DNA of 32,315 nt, taken from assembly GCA_035549555.1 (NCBI GenBank), contig DASZQR010000003.1, positions 1 through 32,315 of the forward strand. Direction: 5' to 3'. Of the stretch, positions 17,883 through 25,663 are shown piece by piece. This DNA comes from Patescibacteria group bacterium (lineage in GTDB: Bacteria > Patescibacteriota > Microgenomatia > UBA8517). The notes beneath the pieces are model-generated. The model searched no databases and was not told where the DNA came from. It saw only the letters and a list, made by a program, of their open reading frames with translations. Every line of letters begins with the position of its first letter. The first letter of the stretch is position 1. A program made the translations under genes and the position numbers.

Positions 17883-18977
17883 CTAATGTGCTCCGCACAC
17901 TAAACACTCGGGATTTTTTTCCCAACTTTCCGCTTCTACTATTTGAACCGTATCAAAATCTACTGACATTAAACGACCTAATGCCTGCGGTCGGGAAATT
18001 TTGGTTGCGATTTTTAAAAACTCTGTGAGCATTAAGCCCGTCAGTAATGATACAAAATTGACCACTGCTGGCGCATCTGGTGAATCCTCTGCCGGCTCTA
18101 ATTGCAATAGTTCGTGAGCCAAAGAATCTTTTTGTGCCACATTGCTTTTCCAGCATTCAATGCATCCAGTTTCACCTGGCGAAACTGTAGTATACAATGC
18201 TCGGTTAACATCAACCCCTCCATTAATGAAAATTACTTTATGCTTTACACAAGCAGCATTAAGCCAACCCAACATCTCCTTTTTAGGCTTATCTGCTACA
18301 CAAATAGCAATTTCACAATCCTTGATAATTAATCCTATATCATGTTCAGAGGTAATTTTTTTATTTATAAAAGTAATATTATTGCTTGGAAGAAACTGAT
18401 CAATACGTTTTTTTGCAGCTTCAGTCTTAGAGGTACCCAAATCAGTTTCATTATAAAGAATTTGACGATTTAAATTAGAAAGCTCTACCTTATCATAGTC
18501 AACAGCGCGGATGTTTTGAACTCCTATAGCGACTAAATCATAGAGAATATGAGAACCCAAACCACCTAGTCCGAAAAGGGCGACTTTAATAGTTTTTAAT
18601 CGTAATTGATGAGCATACTTATTTTCATTTATCTTGCTGTAAAGACCGAAAAGCTCTATATTCCTACTCCATCGCTTAGCATCATAATCCGTAAGGGCTG
18701 CTGGCATACTCAAAAAAGCATCTTCCAATAAATAATTTTCATCAAAAACCCTAAGCGCCTCTTCGAGGTAATTAACTTCTTGAGGGTATTGATTTTTCAA
18801 GGTGCTTTTTATTAATTCCACACTTTTTTTACCATCAATAAGCTGACAAAGTGAGTAAATAAACCCCGAGGGATCTGCAATGGCTTTAGCTTTTCCAGCG
18901 GCTTTAAAATAAAGTTGCTCATTAAAGCGATGGTATTGGACAATCGGTTTAAATTTTGGTATATAAACATGAGTCAT
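17883..18977 (-). CDS. ThiF/MccB-like adenylating enzyme with N-terminal RRE-like domain
   Basis: E1-superfamily enzyme of 364 residues. Residues ~1-90 look like a PqqD/RRE peptide-binding domain (FIYSLCQLIDGKKSV, then EEALRVFDENYLLED). The adenylation domain has RWSRNIELFG (102-111), nucleotide loop GLGGLG (136-141), D160/D162, NLNRQ (169-172 region), K184, and zinc cysteines C272/C275 and C358/C361. The RRE plus ThiF layout is that of MccB and PaaA, which adenylate precursor peptides. The ATG at 18977 is chosen because GGAGAAAAGCC lies just before it; the frame is open 15 codons further. It is separated from the short peptide gene by a terminator-like hairpin. It would activate a carboxylate of the peptide with ATP. 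No obvious catalytic cysteine for thioester transfer was identified. Confidence 0.88.
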   Translation of the reverse strand: MTHVYIPKFKPIVQYHRFNEQLYFKAAGKAKAIADPSGFIYSLCQLIDGKKSVELIKSTLKNQYPQEVNYLEEALRVFDENYLLEDAFLSMPAALTDYDAKRWSRNIELFGLYSKINENKYAHQLRLKTIKVALFGLGGLGSHILYDLVAIGVQNIRAVDYDKVELSNLNRQILYNETDLGTSKTEAAKKRIDQFLPSNNITFINKKITSEHDIGLIIKDCEIAICVADKPKKEMLGWLNAACVKHKVIFINGGVDVNRALYTTVSPGETGCIECWKSNVAQKDSLAHELLQLEPAEDSPDAPAVVNFVSLLTGLMLTEFLKIATKISRPQALGRLMSVDFDTVQIVEAESWEKNPECLVCGAH

Positions 18978-19007
18978 GAGGCTTTTCTCCGCCTTGTCAT
19001 TTTTAGT

Positions 19008-19046
19008 AAAAAGGCGCCACACAAAGTTAGTGGCTTTGTATGGCGC
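19008..19046 (-). terminator. Hairpin plus U-run between peptide gene and thiF-like gene
   Basis: On the minus strand GCGCCATACAAAG pairs with CTTTGTGTGGCGC (13 bp, one G-U wobble, 7-nt loop CCACTAA), followed by C and five T. This is a textbook Rho-independent terminator. It lies 11 bp after the peptide stop codon and about 30 bp before the thiF-like start, so it would yield an abundant short peptide mRNA with readthrough into the enzymes. The microcin C mccA-mccB junction has the same arrangement. Confidence 0.8.
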
Positions 19047-19057
19047 TGTATTGCCGA

Positions 19058-19117
19058 TTAGCCTCGGGCAACAAGACCAGCATTGCTGGTGGACACGCTC
19101 TTCATAGTGAAGTTCAT
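19058..19117 (-). CDS. Candidate precursor peptide, 19 residues
   Basis: The sequence is MNFTMKSVSTSNAGLVARG. AAAGGAG lies at ideal distance before the ATG, the strongest ribosome binding site of the operon. The stop codon is followed directly by a terminator hairpin and then the MccB/ThiF-like gene. It is polar and Ser/Thr/Asn-rich with a C-terminal ARG. MccA of microcin C is a comparably tiny substrate but ends in Asn. Ending in Gly recalls ThiS, MoaD and ubiquitin, whose C-terminal glycine is adenylated by E1-type enzymes. A modified-peptide (RiPP) precursor is therefore the favoured reading; a translated attenuator leader is the alternative. The ORF is too short for codon statistics. Confidence 0.6.
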   Translation of the reverse strand: MNFTMKSVSTSNAGLVARG

Positions 19118-19151
19118 GGCTTTTCTCCTTTAGTTAAAGTTAGTAAAATGA

Positions 19152-19242
19152 CACGCAGTTTGTATCGTAAAGCGTGCCTGAAACCCCATGTTTTTTGAAA
19201 AATATGGGGTTTCAGTCATGCTCTACCGAAATCTAGAGTATA
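19152..19242 (-). promoter_or_regulatory. Structured leader and likely -10 of the peptide operon
   Basis: A TATACT -10-like box (19237-19242) precedes a leader with several inverted repeats. CTCTA/TAGAG is at about 19221-19238. A very strong palindrome has CTGAAACCCCAT at 19178-19189 and ATGGGGTTTCAG at 19204-19215, whose loop also pairs T-run with A-run. CACGC/GCGTG is at 19152-19176. No good -35 was found. The palindrome has no flanking U-run, so it is either an operator or a regulatory RNA hairpin. Confidence 0.45.
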
Positions 19243-19370
19243 AATCCTCATAACGTGAATTAGCGTAATTAGTCGAGGTTAACATCCAAAAATTTCCCGT
19301 TTTCACTTTTCCAGCGCAATAAGGTAAGTGTTTTAATCAAAGCTATAACAGGTTTATGGGTTTCAGTATC

Positions 19371-19424
19371 GTTTTTTTAACATGATATTTGTTAAGAAAT
19401 TGCTTGTCAATGTTTTTTTAACAT
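19371..19424 (+). promoter_or_regulatory. Direct repeats upstream of the hybrid kinase
   Basis: GTTTTTTTAACAT occurs at 19371-19383 and again at 19412-19424. The 41-bp offset is about four helical turns, as for paired regulator sites. A partial copy (GTTTTTTTAA) lies at 21734-21743 before the TPR gene. They are in the divergent control region between the peptide operon and the kinase operon (19118-19480), which holds no other gene. Confidence 0.4.
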
Positions 19425-19480
19425 ATTTATTGTTTACAAATGACGGCTTGCTTGCTAATAACCCCATAGGAAGTTTTGTT

Positions 19481-19513
19481 ATGGATATTTGCATCTCAGA
19501 TCACGGACGTTGA
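19481..19513 (+). CDS. Possible 10-residue leader ORF upstream of the kinase
   Basis: MDICISDHGR. AGGAAG lies seven bases before its ATG, whereas the kinase ATG four bases after its stop has no clear ribosome binding site. Translation of the kinase could therefore be coupled to this small ORF. It could also be a chance ORF with the kinase starting at the in-frame TTG at 19476. Confidence 0.3.
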   Translation: MDICISDHGR

Positions 19514-19517
19514 AATA

Positions 19518-21656
19518 ATGGCCACGTATAGCAAATCTCTAAGTGAAAGACTTTCAAAAAAAATTTCAGTCTCGGTATTGAGCTTGGTTATGCTAATTGG
19601 CATTTGTATTTTTTTTGGAACCTATTTTTTCTCACGACAAACATTCGATCAACAAGTTAAAACTTGGATAACCATTGTTCCCCAACATGTTTTGGTCAAT
19701 CTCATAGATTCGGATAATTTTTCAATCGTCAGAGAAGTTGAGCTTATAGAATCTACAGGTCTATTTTCGGATTTTTTGATCACGGATAATCAAAAAATAA
19801 TTATTCAGCAATTTGGTTCTGCAACCAATGAGTTATCAAGAAAATTGATACCTATCCAAGATGAAGCAAAAGTAACTTGGGGTTACTACTCCTACAATAC
19901 CAACTTTAACAAATTTCTTATGCCTTTCTTGATGCTGGAATTATTAATGTCGATTTTGATTATTCCATTATATCTATGGGCACGATGGCGACTAACAGTT
20001 AACCTCGAAACTGAATTTATTCGTTTTAATGACTTTATTGCCGAAATCGAGTTGCTCGCTAAAAAAATAGAAATGCTTGAAAATATTCAAGATGAACAAG
20101 ATTTCCTCACCAGCAATATTCGCTATACAGCTGAAGAAGAAAGAATCAACCAGGCAATATCAAAACTCATTCATGAAATATTACAATCTCGCGCATACTT
20201 GAAAAAATTTATTACGGAAACTGAGCACAAGAAATTACAAGAAGAGTTATCTCGAACCGCCTTAAAAGTCGCTCATGATATTAGATCACCATTAGCAGCT
20301 CTAGATATGATTATTCAATCCACAATGACATTACCTGAAGATAATAGAATTTTATTTAGGAATGCCGTATGGAGGATTAGAGATATTGCAAATACTTTAC
20401 TAAAGAAAAATTCAATAAATCCATTAACTCAACAAATCGAAGAAGATGAGCATTTTACCAAACAGTTGCTTTCTAGCGTAATCAACATGTTAATTACTGA
20501 AAAGAGAATGCAATATAGGTCAAAACCAAACATTGAAATTGAAAATATATTTAATTCTGATTCTTATGGCTTATTTGCTATGATTAAGATTTCTGACTTT
20601 AAACGGATACTTTCTAACCTTATTAATAACGCAGTCGAATCTTTGACAGACACAGGAAAAATAACGATTAAGCTTTTAAGTAATGAAAAAAAAATTGAGA
20701 TCTGGATTCAAGACAATGGCAGAGGTATCCCAGTTGAGGTTTTAAAAATTCTTGGTCAACCCGGTGTAACATACGGCAAGCAGGATGGTCATGGATTAGG
20801 GGTGTATTATGCAAAGAATACCCTTGATTCATGGGGTGGGAAATTAATAATTGAATCAGAGCTGGGAAAAGGTACGTCGGTGAAAGTTTGTCTACCCAAA
20901 ACTCCATCTCCCTCTTGGTTTGTACCCATCTTGCATCTCTACGATAAGCAGCACTTGGCTATTGTAGATGATGATATTTCAATACATGAACTATGGAAAG
21001 AGAGAATTAAACAATATACCAAAATGGAAAATATAAAAATAACGTTACACCAATTTCATTCTCCTGATGAGATAAAAAATTGGTTTCAAAATATAAAAAT
21101 TGAAAAAAATAATGTAACCTATTTGTTTGACTATGAATTTATAGGATATGAAGAGACTGGTCTCGACCTCATACAAAACCTATCTATTAATGATAGAAGT
21201 ATATTGGTAACAAGTCATATTGACGATCGTAACATTTTGCTGCAATGTGAAGCCCTCGGGGTTAGCATAATACCCAAGGATCTCGTCAGTCTTATTCCAA
21301 TAAAAAATATAAGTAATACATTGCATAAAATAGATGCGATATTAATCGATGATGATCCACTAACCCACACCATGTGGGAATTATCGGCAAGCAGATATAA
21401 TAAAAACTTTCTGTTATTTACTTCGGCAAATCAATTTTTATCTTCTTGTGATGGTTTCCTTCCAGAGACACCGATATACATTGATGCAGATCTAGGTAAT
21501 GGTATAAAAGGTGAGATAGTTAGTGAAGAAATTTTTATTAACGGTTTTAAAAATATTTATCTTGCCACAGGTAAGCAACCTTTGAATTTTAAAAATATTA
21601 GCTGGTTAAAGGGGGTTGTCAGTAAAACACCTCCTTGGGAAGAAAAAACCCTATAG
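19518..21656 (+). CDS. Hybrid sensor histidine kinase with two receiver domains
   Basis: Inner-membrane sensor kinase of 712 residues. Helices at ~15-38 and ~133-155 flank a periplasmic domain of about 95 residues. The DHp helix carries His253 in KVAHDIRSPLAAL. The ATPase has the N box (NLINNAVESL), DNGRGIP (399-405), GHGLGVYYAK and GKGTSVKV. Receiver 1 (~479-600) has acidic pair VDDD, phospho-acceptor Asp538 in FDYEF, VTS and PKDL. Receiver 2 (~606-705) has IDDD, Asp656 in YIDADLG, LATG and SKTPPW. Both look competent. It is divergent from the peptide operon and heads the plus-strand set, so it is a likely regulator of both. The start may be coupled to an upstream 10-residue ORF. Confidence 0.88.
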   Translation: MATYSKSLSERLSKKISVSVLSLVMLIGICIFFGTYFFSRQTFDQQVKTWITIVPQHVLVNLIDSDNFSIVREVELIESTGLFSDFLITDNQKIIIQQFGSATNELSRKLIPIQDEAKVTWGYYSYNTNFNKFLMPFLMLELLMSILIIPLYLWARWRLTVNLETEFIRFNDFIAEIELLAKKIEMLENIQDEQDFLTSNIRYTAEEERINQAISKLIHEILQSRAYLKKFITETEHKKLQEELSRTALKVAHDIRSPLAALDMIIQSTMTLPEDNRILFRNAVWRIRDIANTLLKKNSINPLTQQIEEDEHFTKQLLSSVINMLITEKRMQYRSKPNIEIENIFNSDSYGLFAMIKISDFKRILSNLINNAVESLTDTGKITIKLLSNEKKIEIWIQDNGRGIPVEVLKILGQPGVTYGKQDGHGLGVYYAKNTLDSWGGKLIIESELGKGTSVKVCLPKTPSPSWFVPILHLYDKQHLAIVDDDISIHELWKERIKQYTKMENIKITLHQFHSPDEIKNWFQNIKIEKNNVTYLFDYEFIGYEETGLDLIQNLSINDRSILVTSHIDDRNILLQCEALGVSIIPKDLVSLIPIKNISNTLHKIDAILIDDDPLTHTMWELSASRYNKNFLLFTSANQFLSSCDGFLPETPIYIDADLGNGIKGEIVSEEIFINGFKNIYLATGKQPLNFKNISWLKGVVSKTPPWEEKTL

Positions 21657-21776
21657 TTTTTAAGTCATAAAGATAACTATGTGACCGCCTTCTACTATGG
21701 ATTCTGAATCCTAACATCCATGCTAGGTAAACGGTTTTTTTAAGGTGCAAGTACTTACTAAAAAGGATAATACGTG

Positions 21777-23039
21777 ATGATATTTGAAAATTTAACATGT
21801 GGATATTTGGGTAAAAAACATGAAAACGCCACCTTAAATTCTAGGTTTTACGCTGAAATGTTTAGCCAAAACTTATCTTTTCGCGAAATTATACTTTTCC
21901 CTCAAAGAATTCCTAAATCCGGTTTTTTTCAGGAATTAGTTGCCCATGAATCACCAGAATTTATGAAAGAATTTAATGATATTTCTTCAATGATTAAAAA
22001 GAATGCTATCGCTTCTGCAAATAAAGTTTCTTTTGAGCAATCAAACTCTAATTTGAGAGAGCTAATCAATTGGATTTATATAATGATGCGTTATGGTCTT
22101 TCGCAAGAAATTATTACCAATAAGGTTTATGAAATAAAAATAGAACCATTTAATTTGGAATTTGAAACCGCAAAGGAAACAGCAAAAATTGAGGTTTGTT
22201 TGTCCTCTGGAGCTACTATAGACTTGACTGGGTTAATTCAGCTATCAAAACAATGTCTTACACAAACTAATATTCCAAGTCGAGAAGAAATAATTTTGTT
22301 AAATCGTCTTGTGGTTTATTTCTATAGACACAATCAATTTTCTGAATATAAGAACATAATATTAAGTTTTGCTCAACGACTTATTGATATTATAGAGCAT
22401 CAATCTAATGATACATTTTTAAATAAAATTTACGCATCAGTAGTCTATCGAGGCTTAGCAATGGTGATTGATATGGGCAAAGCGTTTCAGCAAGATTGCT
22501 TAGATAAATCCGAGCAAATTGCCCGCAATATCATAGGGGAAACAGTCTTTGAAGAAATAAGCGCAAAAGAAAATCTTCTTACTTTACTGCAAACCAAATC
22601 TAAATGGACAATGCGCAATCAGGATTATAAATATACGGAAAGTTGTTTGTTAGAAATGATAGACTTGGATAAACACGATTCTACAGGATATAGTGAGCTA
22701 GGCCTCTTTTATTCTAATAATGAACTTTATCAAGATGCATTACCAATGTTTAAAAAAGCAATTCAGTTAGGTCCCCCAGCGATTGGTATGAATGCATATT
22801 ACTATGGAAAATGTTTAGAGCTATCTGGAAATATTGAAATGGCTATGACCGCATTTTATGAGGCAGCACAGTTGGATGAGCAATCTCTCAGTCCATGGAT
22901 AGATTTATTCTTTATCTATATAAATGCAAATCAAGGATATTTAGCAAAGAAAATTGCTCAACATATTTTTAATACTGCTATTTTAAAAGAACAACTTTCA
23001 GATGAAGAAGTTATTAAGATAAAGTCTATACTTTGTTAA
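21777..23039 (+). CDS. TPR-repeat protein, otherwise uncharacterised
   Basis: About 420 residues. The C-terminal third contains tetratricopeptide-type repeats (STGYSELGLFYSNNELYQDALPMFKKAIQLGP and then MNAYYYGKCLELSGNIEMAMTAFYEAAQLD regions), a protein- or peptide-binding scaffold. The first 250 residues are not recognised; segments such as SFREIILFPQRIPKSGFFQELV look globular. No signal peptide was seen. AAAAGG lies before a GTG/ATG pair at 21774/21777. It lies 120 bp after the hybrid kinase, with a GTTTTTTTAA motif in between. A TPR protein next to peptide genes and a kinase could be a peptide receptor or an accessory modification factor; this is inference. Confidence 0.7.
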   Translation: MIFENLTCGYLGKKHENATLNSRFYAEMFSQNLSFREIILFPQRIPKSGFFQELVAHESPEFMKEFNDISSMIKKNAIASANKVSFEQSNSNLRELINWIYIMMRYGLSQEIITNKVYEIKIEPFNLEFETAKETAKIEVCLSSGATIDLTGLIQLSKQCLTQTNIPSREEIILLNRLVVYFYRHNQFSEYKNIILSFAQRLIDIIEHQSNDTFLNKIYASVVYRGLAMVIDMGKAFQQDCLDKSEQIARNIIGETVFEEISAKENLLTLLQTKSKWTMRNQDYKYTESCLLEMIDLDKHDSTGYSELGLFYSNNELYQDALPMFKKAIQLGPPAIGMNAYYYGKCLELSGNIEMAMTAFYEAAQLDEQSLSPWIDLFFIYINANQGYLAKKIAQHIFNTAILKEQLSDEEVIKIKSILC

Positions 23040-23112
23040 AATGGCACATAAGGATATAATGTATGGTTGTAGTTAACTTTCTCGGTCTTTTATGCTGCTT
23101 CAAGATTTTTTT

Positions 23113-24657
23113 ATGAGTGCTCTAATTTTCCGCTACTTTATAATTATTTTTTTGTTGTTTTCTGCAGTGGATACTTTGGCCACCCCTGCGAGCAATCCTA
23201 TCAATGATTGGAAACAATATAAAAATTTTCTAATTTTTGCTGTTCCTGTCAGTTTTGGAAAGTTTGATCCAATATCTTTTCTTCAAGCACATACAAAATA
23301 TACGCTTCCCCTGGTGTTTGAGCCACTTGTTTCTATAAATCCCAACCAAGAATTAGAACCAATCTTAGCTAAATCCTGGGATATTGACCAACAACACAAT
23401 ACGATTACAATAACTTTGAACAATAATCATAAATTTTCTGATGGAAGCCAGGTGACTTCTCAGGATGTTGTAAATTCAATTTTGAGAGTCTGCAGTAATA
23501 AAAGTCGAGTCAGCTTAGAGCTAGAGGGTTTGATTGGATGCAATAAACAGAATCCCCAGGTCGAGGCGCTAAATGCTACTACGATCAAATTTAAAATAAA
23601 TACACATCCAACCATATTTCTTTTTCAACTAGCCTCACCCAACGCTGTTATTACTAAGCGAAACTTGTCAGGAGAACTTTTAGGCTCTGGGCCATATTTT
23701 TTAGATACTTTGAATCATGATTATATTATTCTAAAGAAAAATACCCATTATTATGATCCATTAAATATAAAAAATGATGGCATAATCTTCTATTATTTAG
23801 ATAAGAATAAAGTTCATGAATCTCTTAAAACAGAGAGGCCTGACGGCATCATTATGTATAGAACCTCTGATTTAAATGGTTTGCAGGACGATAATTATAA
23901 GACAATTAAAAGCAATTCTAATATTACAATGATTTTTGTAATAAATAATTTCCATTTCCCATTTAATTATAAAATAGTCAGAGAAGCTATTTCCGCAGAA
24001 ATATACGACCAACACAAAGTAGAATTCTGTGTATCAAACTCACATAAGGCTTATGGCATTATTCCTACAGGATTAGGAGGATCAATAGCGAATATGTCTC
24101 CTATATCTAAACCAAAAATAAACCCTGAGACAGTATTCAAACAAGTGCCCAGTTTAAAAGACAAAATGGCTATTGTTTATGTGCATCGCCACATTGATAG
24201 TAAGAATACATGCGAAGAAAATGCACTGATTGAAGCAGCCAAAAAATATAATATTTCAATGAAATTCATTTATGATGCTGATTATTCAATACTGTTGTCC
24301 TTATATCAGAACCATAAAGCTGATGCATTTATGGAGCTTTATGTTGCAAAAAATCGTGAAGCCTATACGGTTTTGCAACCCTTTGCGCATAATGGGGCAA
24401 ATGTAGCTAACATCAAAGGGTTTCAGCTTGATAATTTGTTAAATATAGCCCTTTCTGAACCCTCTTCACATAAAAGATTTCAAGATTATAATGCGATAGC
24501 AAAATATATTGAAAGTGAAGCTTTTGTTATTCCACTTTACTATAGTGATCATAGCAATCTGATAAGCCAATGTATATTAGGGGTATCCAAGGATTTTTAT
24601 TTTAATCCCTATCGAATTTTTCCAAGTCTTTATAAATCGCGGGGATGCGTTAACTGA
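23113..24657 (+). CDS. Orphan oligopeptide/dipeptide-type substrate-binding protein
   Basis: Family 5 extracellular solute-binding protein (OppA/DppA/YejA fold), about 514 residues. A hydrophobic signal segment (FRYFIIIFLLFSAVDTLA) precedes the mature start. Family blocks include VFEPLVSINPNQELEPILAKSWDI, FSDGSQVTSQDVVNSIL and a GSGPYFL motif (around residue 190). An in-frame ATG at 23092 is an alternative start. No permease or ATPase gene accompanies it, so it may feed another transporter, act as a periplasmic peptide sensor, or sequester the product for self-protection. Microcin C enters cells through YejABEF, whose binding protein is of this family. Confidence 0.85.
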   Translation: MSALIFRYFIIIFLLFSAVDTLATPASNPINDWKQYKNFLIFAVPVSFGKFDPISFLQAHTKYTLPLVFEPLVSINPNQELEPILAKSWDIDQQHNTITITLNNNHKFSDGSQVTSQDVVNSILRVCSNKSRVSLELEGLIGCNKQNPQVEALNATTIKFKINTHPTIFLFQLASPNAVITKRNLSGELLGSGPYFLDTLNHDYIILKKNTHYYDPLNIKNDGIIFYYLDKNKVHESLKTERPDGIIMYRTSDLNGLQDDNYKTIKSNSNITMIFVINNFHFPFNYKIVREAISAEIYDQHKVEFCVSNSHKAYGIIPTGLGGSIANMSPISKPKINPETVFKQVPSLKDKMAIVYVHRHIDSKNTCEENALIEAAKKYNISMKFIYDADYSILLSLYQNHKADAFMELYVAKNREAYTVLQPFAHNGANVANIKGFQLDNLLNIALSEPSSHKRFQDYNAIAKYIESEAFVIPLYYSDHSNLISQCILGVSKDFYFNPYRIFPSLYKSRGCVN

Positions 24658-24682
24658 CATTAATCTGGAGAACATAATAATA

Positions 24683-25663
24683 ATGTTACAATATATTTAT
24701 GGCTATGAAATCACGCAGTGTTTGTACGTAGTTGCAAAATTGGACATTGCTGATTATTTATTGGAGAGTAGTAAAGAAATTGAGCAGCTTGCAGAGCTTT
24801 GTTCGGCCTCACCTTGCGCACTGTATAGAGTGATGAGATGCTTAGCTTCATTAGGCATCTTTGTTGAAAATGAAAATAAAGAATTTTCTTTAAATGATTT
24901 AGCGCTTCCATTAACCTCAACTGCCAATAATTCTGCAAAAAACTTTATTATCTTATGCGGTGAATCTTTATATAATGCTGCCGCAAATTTATTGCATAGC
25001 GTTAAAACTGGTCAAGTGGGGTTTTATCATTCAACCAAGATGGATTATTGGGAATATTTAAACCTTAATCCAGAAAAAGCTAAAATATTTAATGACGCGA
25101 TGGAGACAGGGTCTCGATTTACTATTGATGTTATTTTATCTGTCTATGATTTTTCTCTGTTTAATTATATTGTTGATATCGGTGGCGGAAAAGGCCATTT
25201 TATTGGCAGCATTTTAAAAAAATATCCCTCAGCAAAAGGCATATCATTTGATTTAGCTCATGTTACAATACCCGCAAACGAATATATCAATAGTTTAGAA
25301 TTAAATAATCGCTGTGAAATTATATCGGGAAGTTTTTTTGATTTTATTCCTGCAGGAGGAGATTTGTATCTATTAAAAGTGATATTACACGATTGGGATG
25401 ATGATAATGCAAAAGCCATACTAAAAAATTGCAGAAAAGCTGTAACAAAAAGATCTAAGATCTTAATCATTGAAAAATTAATAGATAATGGAAATAATTT
25501 ACAAAGTATTTTTCTAGGCGATATCAATATGTTAGTTACGCATGGGGGAAAAGAGCGTAGTTTATCCGATTTTGAGTTGTTGTTGAAAGAATCAAATTTT
25601 CATATAAACTCCGTATTAAGAACAAGCACTGCTTTTTCTATTATAGAGGCTATCCCTATATAA
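24683..25663 (+). CDS. SAM-dependent O-methyltransferase (COMT/hydroxyneurosporene type)
   Basis: A 326-residue protein with an N-terminal winged-helix dimerisation domain (ITQCLYVVAKLDIADYL, CALYRVMRCLASLGIF) and a Rossmann methyltransferase domain. The SAM motif is VDIGGGKGHF (~165-174), followed by the family motif LLKVILHDWDDDNA (~233-246). Such enzymes methylate hydroxyl or carboxyl groups of small natural products. GGAG is 12 bases upstream of the ATG. It is 25 bp after the binding-protein gene, so co-transcribed. Its last 48 bp overlap the end of the convergent MFS gene, with no room for a terminator. The native substrate is unknown. Confidence 0.9.
   Translation: MLQYIYGYEITQCLYVVAKLDIADYLLESSKEIEQLAELCSASPCALYRVMRCLASLGIFVENENKEFSLNDLALPLTSTANNSAKNFIILCGESLYNAAANLLHSVKTGQVGFYHSTKMDYWEYLNLNPEKAKIFNDAMETGSRFTIDVILSVYDFSLFNYIVDIGGGKGHFIGSILKKYPSAKGISFDLAHVTIPANEYINSLELNNRCEIISGSFFDFIPAGGDLYLLKVILHDWDDDNAKAILKNCRKAVTKRSKILIIEKLIDNGNNLQSIFLGDINMLVTHGGKERSLSDFELLLKESNFHINSVLRTSTAFSIIEAIPI

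Noticed and set aside
21657-21776. Possible short peptide between the hybrid kinase and TPR gene
   Set aside because: Only ORFs of about five codons occur, none with a ribosome binding site.
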